The notes under the pieces: model-generated
What the model was told of the DNA's origin: nothing
The model's database searches: none
Seen by the model: the letters and a program-made list of their open reading frames with translations, nothing else
DNA from: JAYPUA01 sp038133845
GTDB taxonomy: Bacteria; SAR324; NAC60-12
Direction: 5' to 3'
NCBI GenBank assembly: GCA_038133845.1
Contig: JAYPUA010000004.1
Span: forward strand, 62,001-126,000
Length of the DNA stretch: 64,000 nt
In this document: positions 32,059 through 41,413 of the stretch, piece after piece
How positions within the stretch are numbered: position 1 is the stretch's first letter
How the letters are laid out: every line of letters begins with the position of its first letter
Translations under genes and position numbers: made by a program

Positions 32059-32796
32059 TCACAGGCGATGGCGAATGCGCTGGTACTGCAGGCGCAGGTG
32101 CAGGGCCAGGACGGCCGGCAGCAACGGGACGAGCAGCAGACTGGTGGCCGCCACGTTGAACTGGTACAGCCCTATGGCGTTGCCCCAACTCCAGCCCACC
32201 TCCGGGGTCACCCAGATGAAGCCCCACAAGGTCAGGACCCAAAACAGCAGGTAGCAGCCTTTGAACACATGGGCCGCCGGGAGAACCAACCGCATCACCA
32301 AAAACACCAACCCCAGGATCCAGGACCCTACGCCCAGGCCGAGCAGGCTGAGGAGCAGCCCCTCGCACATCCCTTGCGTAAAGGCCAGAGGCCAGCGCAT
32401 CCAGTGCTCCTCCGGAAGAATCCAGGCACAGGTCCAGGAGCCCACCAGGAGAATCAGGTAGGTCTGCAGGATGCTCCTGAAAGGCCAGTCGCTCAGCGTG
32501 TTGACCCAGTCGGCCGCAGCAGAGTCAAAGGCCGGATTCTGGTGATGCCAGTCCTGATTGGCTCGTCCGGGAGCTCCTGCTGCAGGAGCGGTCTGGTCAT
32601 CCGTCTGCTGCAACGCGCGCTCATAGGCGTCCTGAACCCGGATGAACTGCAGAGCCTTGAGGTGCTTGAGCTCTTCCACCACCTCGGTGTCCGGATGACA
32701 CCGCTTCGCTTGCTTCAGGTAGGCAGAGCGGATTTCCTTCGGATCATCCGTTCGAGCAATTCCCAGGATCTGCCAGCAGTCAGGAGAGACGCGCAT
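32059..32796 (-). CDS. Membrane-anchored J-domain protein
   Basis: The 245-residue protein starts with a J domain. CWQILGI begins helix I, and KEIRSAYLKQAKRCHPD ends with the His34-Pro35-Asp36 motif that stimulates DnaK ATPase. After a 40-residue linker come about four hydrophobic spans, so the J domain is held at the cytoplasmic face. The zinc-finger and substrate domains of DnaJ are absent. ATG 32796 is used because the J domain starts there. An upstream TTG would add 23 residues of no clear type. The client is unknown. Confidence 0.8.
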   Translation of the reverse strand: MRVSPDCWQILGIARTDDPKEIRSAYLKQAKRCHPDTEVVEELKHLKALQFIRVQDAYERALQQTDDQTAPAAGAPGRANQDWHHQNPAFDSAAADWVNTLSDWPFRSILQTYLILLVGSWTCAWILPEEHWMRWPLAFTQGMCEGLLLSLLGLGVGSWILGLVFLVMRLVLPAAHVFKGCYLLFWVLTLWGFIWVTPEVGWSWGNAIGLYQFNVAATSLLLVPLLPAVLALHLRLQYQRIRHRL

Positions 32797-32952
32797 TGAT
32801 GGTGTTGCAGGAGGTAAGTCTGACTTCACTGCGGAGCACCATAGCGCGTCCCCGGAAGCAGGCAAGCCATTCCTGAGCCCTTCCGAGAAGTCTTGTACTT
32901 GACAAAGGAGGTGCCATTATTATGAGTTTTGCCTTCACGAAATGATTCTCCG

Positions 32953-33633
32953 ATGCTGATTGAGGTCAACGGACTCCACAAAAGTTATCTGGACGGAGAG
33001 GGCCAGACCTTGCGAATTCTCCAAGGGTTGGATTTTCGGCTCTCCAGCAGCTCCACCTGCGCGATCGTGGGGGCGTCCGGAACCGGCAAGAGCACCTTTT
33101 TGCACCTGCTTGGAGCGCTGGACGAGGTCGATTCCGGCTCCATCCGGTTGGGAGATCAGGAGCTCACCCGCTTGAACCGTGAGGCTCGAGCCCGCTTTCG
33201 TAATGACTCCCTGGGGTTCATTTTTCAGTTTCATCAGCTCCTTCAGGACTTCACCGCGCTGGAGAACGTCATGATGCCCAGACTGATTCAGGGAAGAGCA
33301 ACCGCGCAGGCAGAGCGCCAAGCCCAGGATTTGCTGGATGAGGTCGGCCTGGGAAAACGCCTGCACCACAAGCCCAGCCAGCTCTCCGGAGGAGAGCAGC
33401 AGCGGGTGGCGATTGCCCGAGCCCTGAGCAACGCGCCACAGCTGATTCTTGCCGATGAGCCGACAGGCAACCTGGACCGCCAGACCGGAGAGCAGATTGC
33501 CGAATTGCTCTTGCGCCTCAACCGAGAGCGCGGCACCACACTGGTGACCATCACTCACAACTCGGAGCTGGCCAATATGATGGATTGCCGCTTTCAGATG
33601 GAATCCGGGCGCTTGCATCCTCTCCCCAACTGA
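32953..33633 (+). CDS. lolD: Lipoprotein-releasing system ATP-binding protein LolD
   Basis: This 226-residue ABC ATPase belongs to the LolD/MacB-like group and drives release of outer-membrane lipoproteins to LolA. Walker A GASGTGKST is at residues 40-48, the LolD-typical LGFIFQFHQLLQDFTALENVMMP surrounds the Q-loop, and the signature is LSGGEQQRVAIARA with LADEPTGNLD. It is followed within 42 bp by bamA, an order common in deltaproteobacterial relatives. The permease gene lolC/E that usually precedes it is not here, because a J-protein gene on the other strand takes that place. ATG 32953 is preferred over TTG 32929. Confidence 0.92.
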   Translation: MLIEVNGLHKSYLDGEGQTLRILQGLDFRLSSSSTCAIVGASGTGKSTFLHLLGALDEVDSGSIRLGDQELTRLNREARARFRNDSLGFIFQFHQLLQDFTALENVMMPRLIQGRATAQAERQAQDLLDEVGLGKRLHHKPSQLSGGEQQRVAIARALSNAPQLILADEPTGNLDRQTGEQIAELLLRLNRERGTTLVTITHNSELANMMDCRFQMESGRLHPLPN

Positions 33634-33674
33634 ATCATTTGTCGCCTCCCTCGTTCTCTCTACGCCCTTCTCGA

Positions 33675-36080
33675 ATGGTCCAGTGGCTCAGTAGCTTGCT
33701 GCTGGGAGCCCTGCTCATGGTGGGAACTCCCCAGGCACAGTCTCCCACCATCCGGGATCTGGAGATTGAAGGGACCTCGGAGCTGGAGGCCTCCCAGCTG
33801 CTCCTGCAACTGGAGTCCAGCATCGGCAGCCCCATCGACCGGCGTCAGATCAGCCGGGACCTGCACACGATCTTCGAAACCGGAAACTTTGTGGACGCCC
33901 GGGTCGAAGCCGAGGCCCTGCCCGAGGCCGATGGCTACCGCCTGCGCTTCGTCGTGCTGGAGCGCCCACGCATCACGACGCTGGAGGTACAGGGCATCCG
34001 TGCAATCTCCCGGGACGAGACCATTGGCCTGATGACTCTCAAGCAGCTCGACACCTACGACCCGGCAAAGGTGCAGCAGAACATCCGCATCATCCAGGAT
34101 GCCTACCGCAAGAAGGGCTTCAACCGGGTGAGGATCACCCCGGAGGTGAAGGAACTCAGCCCAACTGAGCGCTCGCTGGTCTTCCAGGTCGAGGAGGAGC
34201 CTCGGGTGTACCTGACCGACATCGAGGTCCACGGAACTCGCTTCTATTCGGAACTCGACATCAAGCGTCTCATCCTCAGCTCGGAGATTGATTGCACCTC
34301 GTGGATGAACAGCTCCGGGGTGTTTCAGGAGGAGATGGTCAATCAGGACCTCGCCCTGATCGCTCAGCAGTACCTGCGCAACGGATACATCAAGGTCTTC
34401 ATCGCCAAACCCGATGTGGAGGTGGTGCACAACCCGGACTACTCCAGGCTTTCCATCAGGCTGGACATTGAGGAGGGAGAACAGTATTTCACCGGACAGG
34501 TCCAGGTGACCGGAGAGCTGCTGGTACCGGAGGCAGAGCTGCTGGAGAAGGTGTTGCTCAAGCCCGGAGAGGTCTACAATCCGTTTCTGCAGAACCAGGA
34601 CCGGTCAGTGCTCACGGAGTTTCACTCGGAGCGCGGATATGCCTTTGCTCGGGTGATCCCCCGGACCACAATTCACGAGGACAACCGCACCGTCGATGTG
34701 AATTATGAGGTCATCCGGGGAGAGAAAGCCTACATTGGAAGAATCGAGATTGATGGCAACGCGGAGACTCGGGATCACGTGGTACGGCGCGAGTTTGAGG
34801 TGCTTGAGGAGCAGCTCTTCAACGGACGCAAGCTTCGGGAGAGCCAGGAGAACCTCTCCCGCCTGGGCTTCTTTGAGCCTGGCCTGACCTTGGACCGCTC
34901 GCCGCGAAATCGCGAGGAGAACGTGCTGGACATCATCGCCCGACTCAAGGAGGGGCAGACGGGCTCTTTCCAGGCCCAGATCGGCTACAGCGATGTCTCC
35001 GGATTCACCGGAGGGCTCTCTCTTTCCAAAGGCAACCTTCTGGGGACCGGACGCACCTTGCGGCTGAGCGCTCAGTTTGCCGAGAAAGACGTCAGCCAGC
35101 AGTTCAGCGCGACCTTGATCGAGCCACGCCTCCTTGGCTCACGGGTTTCCAGCTCCGTGAGTGTTTCCACCAGCCAGGTGGAGGAGAACACGACCCTGGA
35201 GCAAGGCAAGCTGGTCGAAAACAGCTACGGCTTCAGCCTCGGCGCTCCGGTGTACTTTCGAGACCTGCGGCTGAGCACTTCCGTTCGGGCGCTGGATCGG
35301 CTCTACACCACCGATGGCAACTCCGACCTCTTCAAGCGCTCCGTCACGCCTTCTCTGGAGTGGAACTCGGTGAACCACCCGGTCTTTCCAACGGCTGGAC
35401 TCAAGGCCGGGATCTCCGTTTCCCAGACCGGTCCCCCTCTCGGAGGCAACGTGCAGTTCCGGGAGTATCAGCTCAACTACCAGCAGTTCTGGTCCCTCAA
35501 CCCGTCGAGCACCCTGATTGTGATGGCCCGCGGGCGCTATGGCCTGCTGCAACAGATCAACGGCGCGCCGATCCCGACGGAAGACCGCTACCGCATGGGC
35601 GGGATCAACTCACTCCGCGGACACAACTACTACGCGATCTCCGGACCCTACGGCCAGCGGGAGCAGTTTGAGAATCAGGTCACCCAGGTCTATGTGGACG
35701 AGTTGGGCTACGAGGTGATCAAGACCTATGACTCCCGGACGGCAGGACTGAGCGATGAAGAACTGAAGCAACTGGCCAGTGGGGGAATCTCGGAGCGGCT
35801 GTTCACCGGGGAGTTGCTCTTTCCGGTGAGCCGGGATGAGAAGAGCTTTGTCCGCGGGGTCGTGTTTCTGGATGCCGGGAACGTGAACGCCGAGCCGATT
35901 CAGTACCAACTGCTGGGAGAAACCGAGCCCGGGTTCTTTGACCTGCGGCGAAGCGCCGGTTTCGGTTTCCGGGTGATCTCCCCTGTGGGTGTGTTACGTT
36001 TTGAGTACGGGTTCAAGCTTGATCGACGTGATGGAGAAAGCCCGGACCGCTTCGAATTCACCATCAGCGGGCTGTTCTAA
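33675..36080 (+). CDS. bamA: Outer membrane protein assembly factor BamA
   Basis: This 801-residue Omp85 protein inserts beta-barrel proteins into the outer membrane. It has a signal peptide (MVQWLSSLLLGALLMVGTPQAQ) and then five POTRA domains across roughly residues 25-400, with repeated patterns such as DLEIEGTSELEASQ and LEVQGIRAISRDE. The C-terminal barrel has GGINSLRGHNYY, the conserved Arg-Gly loop, and VLRFEYGFKLDRRDGE. It ends in Phe, the recognition residue of outer-membrane barrels. ATG 33675 gives the signal peptide. The assembly gap begins five bases after the stop. Confidence 0.97.
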   Translation: MVQWLSSLLLGALLMVGTPQAQSPTIRDLEIEGTSELEASQLLLQLESSIGSPIDRRQISRDLHTIFETGNFVDARVEAEALPEADGYRLRFVVLERPRITTLEVQGIRAISRDETIGLMTLKQLDTYDPAKVQQNIRIIQDAYRKKGFNRVRITPEVKELSPTERSLVFQVEEEPRVYLTDIEVHGTRFYSELDIKRLILSSEIDCTSWMNSSGVFQEEMVNQDLALIAQQYLRNGYIKVFIAKPDVEVVHNPDYSRLSIRLDIEEGEQYFTGQVQVTGELLVPEAELLEKVLLKPGEVYNPFLQNQDRSVLTEFHSERGYAFARVIPRTTIHEDNRTVDVNYEVIRGEKAYIGRIEIDGNAETRDHVVRREFEVLEEQLFNGRKLRESQENLSRLGFFEPGLTLDRSPRNREENVLDIIARLKEGQTGSFQAQIGYSDVSGFTGGLSLSKGNLLGTGRTLRLSAQFAEKDVSQQFSATLIEPRLLGSRVSSSVSVSTSQVEENTTLEQGKLVENSYGFSLGAPVYFRDLRLSTSVRALDRLYTTDGNSDLFKRSVTPSLEWNSVNHPVFPTAGLKAGISVSQTGPPLGGNVQFREYQLNYQQFWSLNPSSTLIVMARGRYGLLQQINGAPIPTEDRYRMGGINSLRGHNYYAISGPYGQREQFENQVTQVYVDELGYEVIKTYDSRTAGLSDEELKQLASGGISERLFTGELLFPVSRDEKSFVRGVVFLDAGNVNAEPIQYQLLGETEPGFFDLRRSAGFGFRVISPVGVLRFEYGFKLDRRDGESPDRFEFTISGLF

Positions 36081-36085
36081 GCGGC

Positions 36086-36185
36086 NNNNNNNNNNNNNNN
36101 NNNNNNNNNNNNNNNNNNNNNNNNNNNNNNNNNNNNNNNNNNNNNNNNNNNNNNNNNNNNNNNNNNNNNNNNNNNNNNNNNNNNN
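36086..36185. other. Assembly gap, 100 N
   Basis: Exactly 100 undetermined bases join bamA and the dctM stop. The round number marks a scaffold join of unknown true length, so genes that normally follow bamA (skp, lpxD, fabZ) may lie in the missing part or the join may span distant regions. Confidence 0.98.
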
Positions 36186-36186
36186 G

Positions 36187-37449
36187 CTAACCCATCGCAT
36201 CCGGAATAAACAGCACCAGCCAGGGCACCAGCACCAGCACGGCCAAGCGGATCACGTCGGCGATCAGGAAGGGGATGACTCCGCGGAAGATGGTTTGGGT
36301 GGGCACCTCCGGAAGGACCGAGCGGAGCACAAACACGTTCAGCCCGATCGGCGGCGTGATCAGGCTGATCTCGGTCACGACGACGACGATCACTCCGAAC
36401 CAGATGAGGTCGTACCCAAGGTCTGCAACCAGCGGATAGAAGATCGGGACTGTCAGCAAGATCATCGACAGGCTCTCCAGGACCGCTCCCAAAACCAGAT
36501 AGATCAGCAGGATGATCCCGATCACGGCCAGCGGAGCCAAGCCGGAGTCCTGAACCCAGTCCGAGAGGTCGCTGGGCAGCCCGGCGATGTTGACGAAGTT
36601 GGAGAAGAGGATCGCTCCGATGAGGATGAAGAACATCATCGCCGTGGTATGCGTGGACTCCACCAGCACTGAAAAGAGCATTCTCCGGTTCAGCTTGCCC
36701 CGCAGCCACGTGAAGGCAAACGCTCCAGAGGCTCCGATGCCCGCAGCTTCTGTCGGAGTGAACACCCCCAGGTAGATCCCACCAATCACCAGCGCAAACA
36801 AGGAGAGGATGCCCCAGACTCCCTTGAGGAGCCGGAAACGCTCTCCCATCGGAAGCGGCTCGGCACTGGGCCCCAACTCCGGCTTGATCGTGGTCGTGAC
36901 CCAGACGGCTCCCATGTATCCCAGAATGCCAAGGACTCCCGGCAGGATTCCGGCAGCGAACAGCTTCCCGATGTCCTGCTGCGTCATCACTCCGTAGAGC
37001 ACCAGGATCACGCTGGGTGGAATCAGGATGCCCAGCGTTCCTCCCGCAGCGATCACTCCGGAGGCCAGCGAGTCGGCATAGCCGTAGCGGCGCATCGAGG
37101 GCATGGTCACCTTGGCCATCGTTGCTGCCGTGGCCAGCGAGCTTCCGCAGACCGCGCTGAAGCCGCCACAAGCGACGGCGGTGGCCATCGCCAAGCCACC
37201 TCTTCGGTGCCCAAGCCAGGCGTTTGATGCGGCATACAGTTCGTCAGAGAGCCCGGCGTAGGTGACCAGATTTCCCATCAGGATGAACAGGGGCACCACG
37301 GAAAGGCCATAGTCCATTCCCGTCTCCAGCGTCACCTGGGCCACCAGCGAAAACGCAGGATCCCACCCGATCATCAACCCCAGGCCTCCGAACCCGACAA
37401 CTGCCATGGCAAACGCGATAGGCAGCCCCAGAAACATGATGGCAAGCAA
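36187..37449 (-). CDS. dctM: TRAP transporter large permease, DctM/SiaM type
   Basis: This large channel subunit has 420 residues from the first canonical start and about 12 hydrophobic spans. Signature segments are GLPIAFAMAVVGF near the start, VVPLFILMGNLVTYAGLSDELY, VACGGFSAVCGSSLATAATM, and GGTLGILIPPSVILVLYGV. The true N-terminus is unclear. The frame stays open upstream and encodes IEFWLTGILFL, matching the missing first helix, with a GGAGGT site but no ATG, GTG or TTG. It ends two bases from the scaffold gap and works with DctQ and DctP encoded upstream. Confidence 0.92.
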   Translation of the reverse strand: MLAIMFLGLPIAFAMAVVGFGGLGLMIGWDPAFSLVAQVTLETGMDYGLSVVPLFILMGNLVTYAGLSDELYAASNAWLGHRRGGLAMATAVACGGFSAVCGSSLATAATMAKVTMPSMRRYGYADSLASGVIAAGGTLGILIPPSVILVLYGVMTQQDIGKLFAAGILPGVLGILGYMGAVWVTTTIKPELGPSAEPLPMGERFRLLKGVWGILSLFALVIGGIYLGVFTPTEAAGIGASGAFAFTWLRGKLNRRMLFSVLVESTHTTAMMFFILIGAILFSNFVNIAGLPSDLSDWVQDSGLAPLAVIGIILLIYLVLGAVLESLSMILLTVPIFYPLVADLGYDLIWFGVIVVVVTEISLITPPIGLNVFVLRSVLPEVPTQTIFRGVIPFLIADVIRLAVLVLVPWLVLFIPDAMG

Positions 37450-37552
37450 GAAGAGGATGCCGGTCAGCCAAAACTCGATGAGACCTCCAGGGAAAGAAGA
37501 GCGGATGTGAGGAGCGGGAGACCGGGGGGCCCCACCGCCTGAATGGACGGCC

Positions 37553-38059
37553 TCATGAAAACGAGCGCCGCAAGATGCGCCACGCCTGCAAGACCGCGAG
37601 CGCGGCGCTGATACCGATCAGCGCGGCCGAGAGGTAGCCCACCGGTGCCAGCGGAATGAGCAGGTAGGCCGTCTCGTCACCATACTCTGCCATCTCCTCG
37701 GCCTTGACCCAGACACGCCAAGTCATCACGACCAAGACCGCAGCCATGGTGAGCGAGGTCAGAATTTGCTGTGTGCGCAGCGCTCTTGGAGAGAGGCGCT
37801 GAATGAACAGGTTGACCGAAACGTGCTCCCCGGAGCGGGTGACCAGTGGCAGCCCTGCAAAAATCAGGGAGGCCATCAGGATTTCGGTCACCTCAAACGC
37901 TCCGGGCACAGGCGCGTTGAGCAGGTAACGGCCCAACACGTCCACGAAGGTCAGCCCCATCATGCTCAAGAGCATCAAAGACGCAACCCCTCCCAGAGCG
38001 AGGTCCAGCCAATCGGATTTGGAGGCCGATGAACCGACCTCCGGGGCTTCTGTACTCAC
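37553..38059 (-). CDS. dctQ: TRAP transporter small permease, DctQ type
   Basis: The 168-residue protein has four hydrophobic spans, the DctQ pattern: LGGVASLMLLSMMGLTFVDVLGRYLLN, EILMASLIFAGLPLVTR, the RTQQILTSLTMAAVLVVMTWRVW span, and the C-terminal VGYLSAALIGISAALAVLQ. The small subunit stabilises DctM and couples the binding protein to it. Its ATG overlaps the dctP stop (ATGA), showing translational coupling. A 103-bp gap with a GC-rich palindrome separates it from dctM. Confidence 0.92.
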   Translation of the reverse strand: MSTEAPEVGSSASKSDWLDLALGGVASLMLLSMMGLTFVDVLGRYLLNAPVPGAFEVTEILMASLIFAGLPLVTRSGEHVSVNLFIQRLSPRALRTQQILTSLTMAAVLVVMTWRVWVKAEEMAEYGDETAYLLIPLAPVGYLSAALIGISAALAVLQAWRILRRSFS

Positions 38060-39072
38060 GGGCGATAGGCTGCCGCTTCAGCACGGAGCATGGCCAGGGC
38101 CGCTTTCCCGTCAACGCCCTTGTCCGCCAAGCGTTGAAGTACCGTGGACTCGATTCCGGCGAGAGTGCTCTTCAACTCGCCCATCAGCTTCGGGCTGGCG
38201 TTGTTGATGCTCATGCCGCCTTCCTTCATGCCCGCCACCCCTTCTTCGTCTGCCCGGTCCCAGCCTTTTCCGGCCAGCTTGGCAAACGCCTCTCCGGAGA
38301 CACTGTCAACCGCCTGCTGATCTGCCGAGCTGAGCCGATCCCACTTGCGCTGATTCATCACCAGGAAGAAGCTTGTGTTGTACATCCCTCCCGGAATCAA
38401 CGTCGCGTAGCGCAGGACCTTGTTGATCTTGAAGGAGGCGATGGACTCCTTGGGGAAGAAGATCCCGTCTGCGACTCCGCGGGAGAGGATCTCGTAGGAC
38501 TCGCTGGCCGGCTTGAGCAGCGTCACCACCCCGAGCGCCTTGCCCACATCGTTGACCACGCCCCCGCCCACGCGGATCTTCATTCCTTCAAGATCGGAGA
38601 GTTGGCTGATCGGCTTTGCAATGGTGTAGATGTGTCCGGGACCATGGGTGAAGACGCCCAGCAGTTTGGTGCCCTCATGCTCACTGACGCCTGCGAGGTA
38701 CTTCTCGTGGGTGCGCCAGTAGGCCACAGAGATGGCCTCGGCGCTCTCTCCCAAAAACGGAATCTCCGCAATCTGCGTGGCCACAAAGCGTCCGGGGGTG
38801 TAGCCGTGCACTCCCAGAGTCACATCGGCGATCCCATCGCGGGCCAGATCGTAGTGGCTTGGTGGCTTGCCCAGTGGCTTGGCCAGAATGTCCACCACCA
38901 CGTTCCCGTTGCTCGCCTTGGCCACGCTGTCGGCCCAGGGCTTGATCATGTAGACCGTGATCGGGTGCGTCGGCGGTAGCCAGTTGGAAAAGCGCAAAGT
39001 GGTCTTCGCGTGAACCGCCGTGGATACCGATAGGAGGCCTGCCAGGAGGGCGGCACCAAAGAGTTTTCTCAT
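38056..39072 (-). CDS. dctP: TRAP transporter solute-binding protein, DctP family
   Basis: This 338-residue periplasmic receptor has a signal peptide (RKLFGAALLAGLLSVSTAVHA). The mature part opens KTTLRFSNWLPPTHPIT and has the family segment GGVVNDVGKALGVVTLL with the binding Arg just before it (MKIRVGGG), which holds the carboxylate of the ligand. DctP-type TRAP systems import organic acids with a sodium or proton gradient. GGAGAG precedes ATG 39072. A longer frame starting at 39129 is rejected. The ligand is probably an acid degraded by the ligase, hydrolase and dioxygenase encoded upstream. Confidence 0.93.
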   Translation of the reverse strand: MRKLFGAALLAGLLSVSTAVHAKTTLRFSNWLPPTHPITVYMIKPWADSVAKASNGNVVVDILAKPLGKPPSHYDLARDGIADVTLGVHGYTPGRFVATQIAEIPFLGESAEAISVAYWRTHEKYLAGVSEHEGTKLLGVFTHGPGHIYTIAKPISQLSDLEGMKIRVGGGVVNDVGKALGVVTLLKPASESYEILSRGVADGIFFPKESIASFKINKVLRYATLIPGGMYNTSFFLVMNQRKWDRLSSADQQAVDSVSGEAFAKLAGKGWDRADEEGVAGMKEGGMSINNASPKLMGELKSTLAGIESTVLQRLADKGVDGKAALAMLRAEAAAYRP

Positions 39073-39125
39073 GTCTCTCCTTTCAATCAAAAAATGAAGC
39101 CTCAGGGCTTCCGGAAGGCTACAGA

Positions 39126-40670
39126 TCATTCTGCAGCACGGTGTTGCGCCTGTTGACGCAGCTCATACTTGAGCACCTTGCCCATTGTGTTTCGGGGCAG
39201 GGCAGGCAAAAAGATAACGTCCTTCGGGTGCTTGAAGCGAGCCAGCCGGTTCTGGAACATCGCCATCACCTGTTTCGTATCCAGCGATTTCCCGGGCTTG
39301 CACTCCAGAAAGACCACCGGGACTTCGCCCCAGCCAGAATCCGGACGCGCGACCACTGCGGCATCTGCCACGGCTGGGTGATCTCTCAGAATCGCCTCCA
39401 ACTCTGCAGAGTAGATGTTCTCTCCCCCCGAGATGATGATGTCCTTCTTGCGATCGTGGATGGTGATAAACCCCTCCGGATCGCGGTACCCGACATCTCC
39501 GGTCCGGAACCAGCCTTCCGAGAAGGCCTCTGCCGTGGCCTGGGCGTCACCCCAGTATTCAAGCATCACGTTCGGACCGCGGACCCAAAGCTCTCCGGAC
39601 TCTCCCGGAGGGACCGCCTGCCCGGACTCGCCGACAATCTTTACCTCGCAGTGAAGCGCGGGCTTCCCGGTGGAGCCGATGTGGTGCCAGGCGTCCTCAC
39701 GTCGCAACACCGCAGCAATGGGACAAGTCTCCGTGGAGCCATAGACCTGCCCCACCGGGACTCCGTGCCGGTGAAAGCCTTCGATCAGATCCGCAGGAAC
39801 CACGGACGAGCCGGTGACCACCATCCGCAGGCTGCTCAGGTCGCTGGGCTCCCACTCCGGATGCTGCAGCAGCGCCTGCATGGTCACCGGTACGAGCAAG
39901 AGCAGGTCCGGATGAACCTCTCGGACCAATTTCAGAGTCAGCCCCGGATCAAAGCGGGGGGTGAGCACCACCTCGGCGCCGACATAGAGCGCGGGGGTCG
40001 TCTGGATGTTCAGCGGCCCGACATGAAAGAAGGGCAGCACCGAGAGGACCCGATCCCGGCTGCTCAGGTCGTGCAGATGTACCGAGTTGAGCGCATTCCA
40101 GAACAGGGCTTCCTGGGTCAGCACCGCGCCCTTGGGGCGTCCGGTGGTTCCGGAGGTGTACACGACCAGCCACGGGCTGTCGAGCCCTACGTTCGGGTTG
40201 GCGTCGTCCGGGCCGTCTCCTTCAAGCAGGCTTTCGTGGGAGCACCACCCGGAAGCCTCAAACTCCAGAGAAACGCAGCGGCACTCCGGGACCGCCTGTT
40301 CAATCTCACGGGCGTGCTTCTGAAAGTCAGCCTCGAGCACCAGCACATGTGCTCCGGAGTTGCGCACGATGTAGACGTGCTCTTGCGGAGCCAGGCGCCA
40401 GTTGAGCGGAACCAGCATCGCTCCCAGACGCGCGCAGGCAAAGAGCAGCGCCAGCAAATCCGGGTGGTTGTAGCCGAGAAAGGCGACCCGGTCTCCACGC
40501 CCGACACCCAAGGTGTGCTTGAGCCCACGGGCCCAGCCCCGGACACGCCGGTCCAGGTCAGAGTAGCTCCAGACCTCCTCCGCTTCCGGCTTGCGGAAAA
40601 ACCGGAGCGCGGGCTTGTCCGGAGTGAATGCGGCGTGCTGTTCGATCCAACGTGAGGCGTTGGGGCTCAC
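39126..40670 (-). CDS. AMP-forming acyl-CoA synthetase (fatty-acid or aromatic-acid CoA ligase type)
   Basis: The 514-residue enzyme activates a carboxylic acid to its CoA thioester through an acyl-adenylate. The AMP-binding loop is VVYTSGTTGRPKGAVLT. The middle motif YGSTETCP and the C-terminal GWFRTGDVGYRD and DRKKDIIISGGENIYSAELE follow, with the catalytic Lys expected near the C-terminus in PRNTMGKVLKYELR. GTG 40670 is the start because GGGAGG precedes it and it overlaps the hydrolase stop (GTGA). Members act on fatty acids or on aryl and malonate-type acids, and the position next to TRAP genes suggests an imported acid. Confidence 0.92.
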   Translation of the reverse strand: MSPNASRWIEQHAAFTPDKPALRFFRKPEAEEVWSYSDLDRRVRGWARGLKHTLGVGRGDRVAFLGYNHPDLLALLFACARLGAMLVPLNWRLAPQEHVYIVRNSGAHVLVLEADFQKHAREIEQAVPECRCVSLEFEASGWCSHESLLEGDGPDDANPNVGLDSPWLVVYTSGTTGRPKGAVLTQEALFWNALNSVHLHDLSSRDRVLSVLPFFHVGPLNIQTTPALYVGAEVVLTPRFDPGLTLKLVREVHPDLLLLVPVTMQALLQHPEWEPSDLSSLRMVVTGSSVVPADLIEGFHRHGVPVGQVYGSTETCPIAAVLRREDAWHHIGSTGKPALHCEVKIVGESGQAVPPGESGELWVRGPNVMLEYWGDAQATAEAFSEGWFRTGDVGYRDPEGFITIHDRKKDIIISGGENIYSAELEAILRDHPAVADAAVVARPDSGWGEVPVVFLECKPGKSLDTKQVMAMFQNRLARFKHPKDVIFLPALPRNTMGKVLKYELRQQAQHRAAE

Positions 40671-41413
40671 GAAAGGCCTCCCCAAAAGAGTTCCAGTTCT
40701 TGGTTGAAGCGCTCCGGACGTTCCAGCGGGACCAGATGCCCGGTCTCTTCATACGTCACAAACCGCGCCCCCGGGATCCGGCTGGCCATCCGTTGCATCA
40801 CCCCTGCCGGAGCGTTGGTGTCCTGCGCTCCGGCAACCAGCAGCGTCGGAGCGGCGATCTCGGACAGGTGTGCTCTTCGGTCAAAGGCAACCAAGGCTCG
40901 CAGCGCCTGCTCGTAGGCGGCGTTGGGCACCTGACGCATGCTCTGGAGGGCGCACGCTCGCCCTTCCGGATTTGCCGAGGCGGCGCTCATGCGGGAGATG
41001 GCGTCCTCCGCCAGATCGGCAAGCGTCTTCCCTGCCTGCAGAGGTGCGAGGCGCTGCTTTAGGAACTCACGCTGCCACTCTCCGTCGGGACGTCCAAAGG
41101 CGGGACTGGTGGCGACCAACGTCAGGGAGCGGACCCACTCGGGATGCTGAAATGCGATCTCCTGCGCCAGCATGCCGCCCAGAGAATGTCCGACCCAGTG
41201 CACAGGTTCAAGATCAAAACCGCCCACGCTCTGCGCCAGATAGTCGGGGAGGTCTGCCAGCGTCTCGTAATCCCAGGATGCCGTGCCCCCATATCCGGGG
41301 AGATCCCAGGCGATGCACTCGCAAGTGTTGGAGAAGTGCCGAAGCTGCAGGGCCCAAGAGGAGGCATCGGTGCCGACTCCATGCAGAAAGACGACTTTGG
41401 GGCAGGAGTTCAT
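40667..41413 (-). CDS. Alpha/beta hydrolase (deformylase or enol-lactonase type)
   Basis: The 248-residue protein has the core fold of small alpha/beta hydrolases. The oxyanion region is VFLHGVGTDASSW, the nucleophile elbow is VGHSLGGMLA with Ser, the acid is in VAGAQDTNAP, and the base is the His in YEETGHLVPLE. Its neighbour is a NicX-like dioxygenase. In nicotinate pathways an alpha/beta hydrolase, NicD, removes the formyl group from the NicX product, so this gene is a good candidate for that step. 3-Oxoadipate enol-lactonases have the same fold and remain possible. Confidence 0.88.
   Translation of the reverse strand: MNSCPKVVFLHGVGTDASSWALQLRHFSNTCECIAWDLPGYGGTASWDYETLADLPDYLAQSVGGFDLEPVHWVGHSLGGMLAQEIAFQHPEWVRSLTLVATSPAFGRPDGEWQREFLKQRLAPLQAGKTLADLAEDAISRMSAASANPEGRACALQSMRQVPNAAYEQALRALVAFDRRAHLSEIAAPTLLVAGAQDTNAPAGVMQRMASRIPGARFVTYEETGHLVPLERPERFNQELELFWGGLS

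Noticed and set aside
33660..34430. Open frame of 256 codons antisense to the BamA POTRA region
   Set aside because: It has no family pattern and complements a well-supported BamA frame.
36086..36185. Translated frames running through the N-block
   Set aside because: The bases are unknown, so no coding claim can be made.
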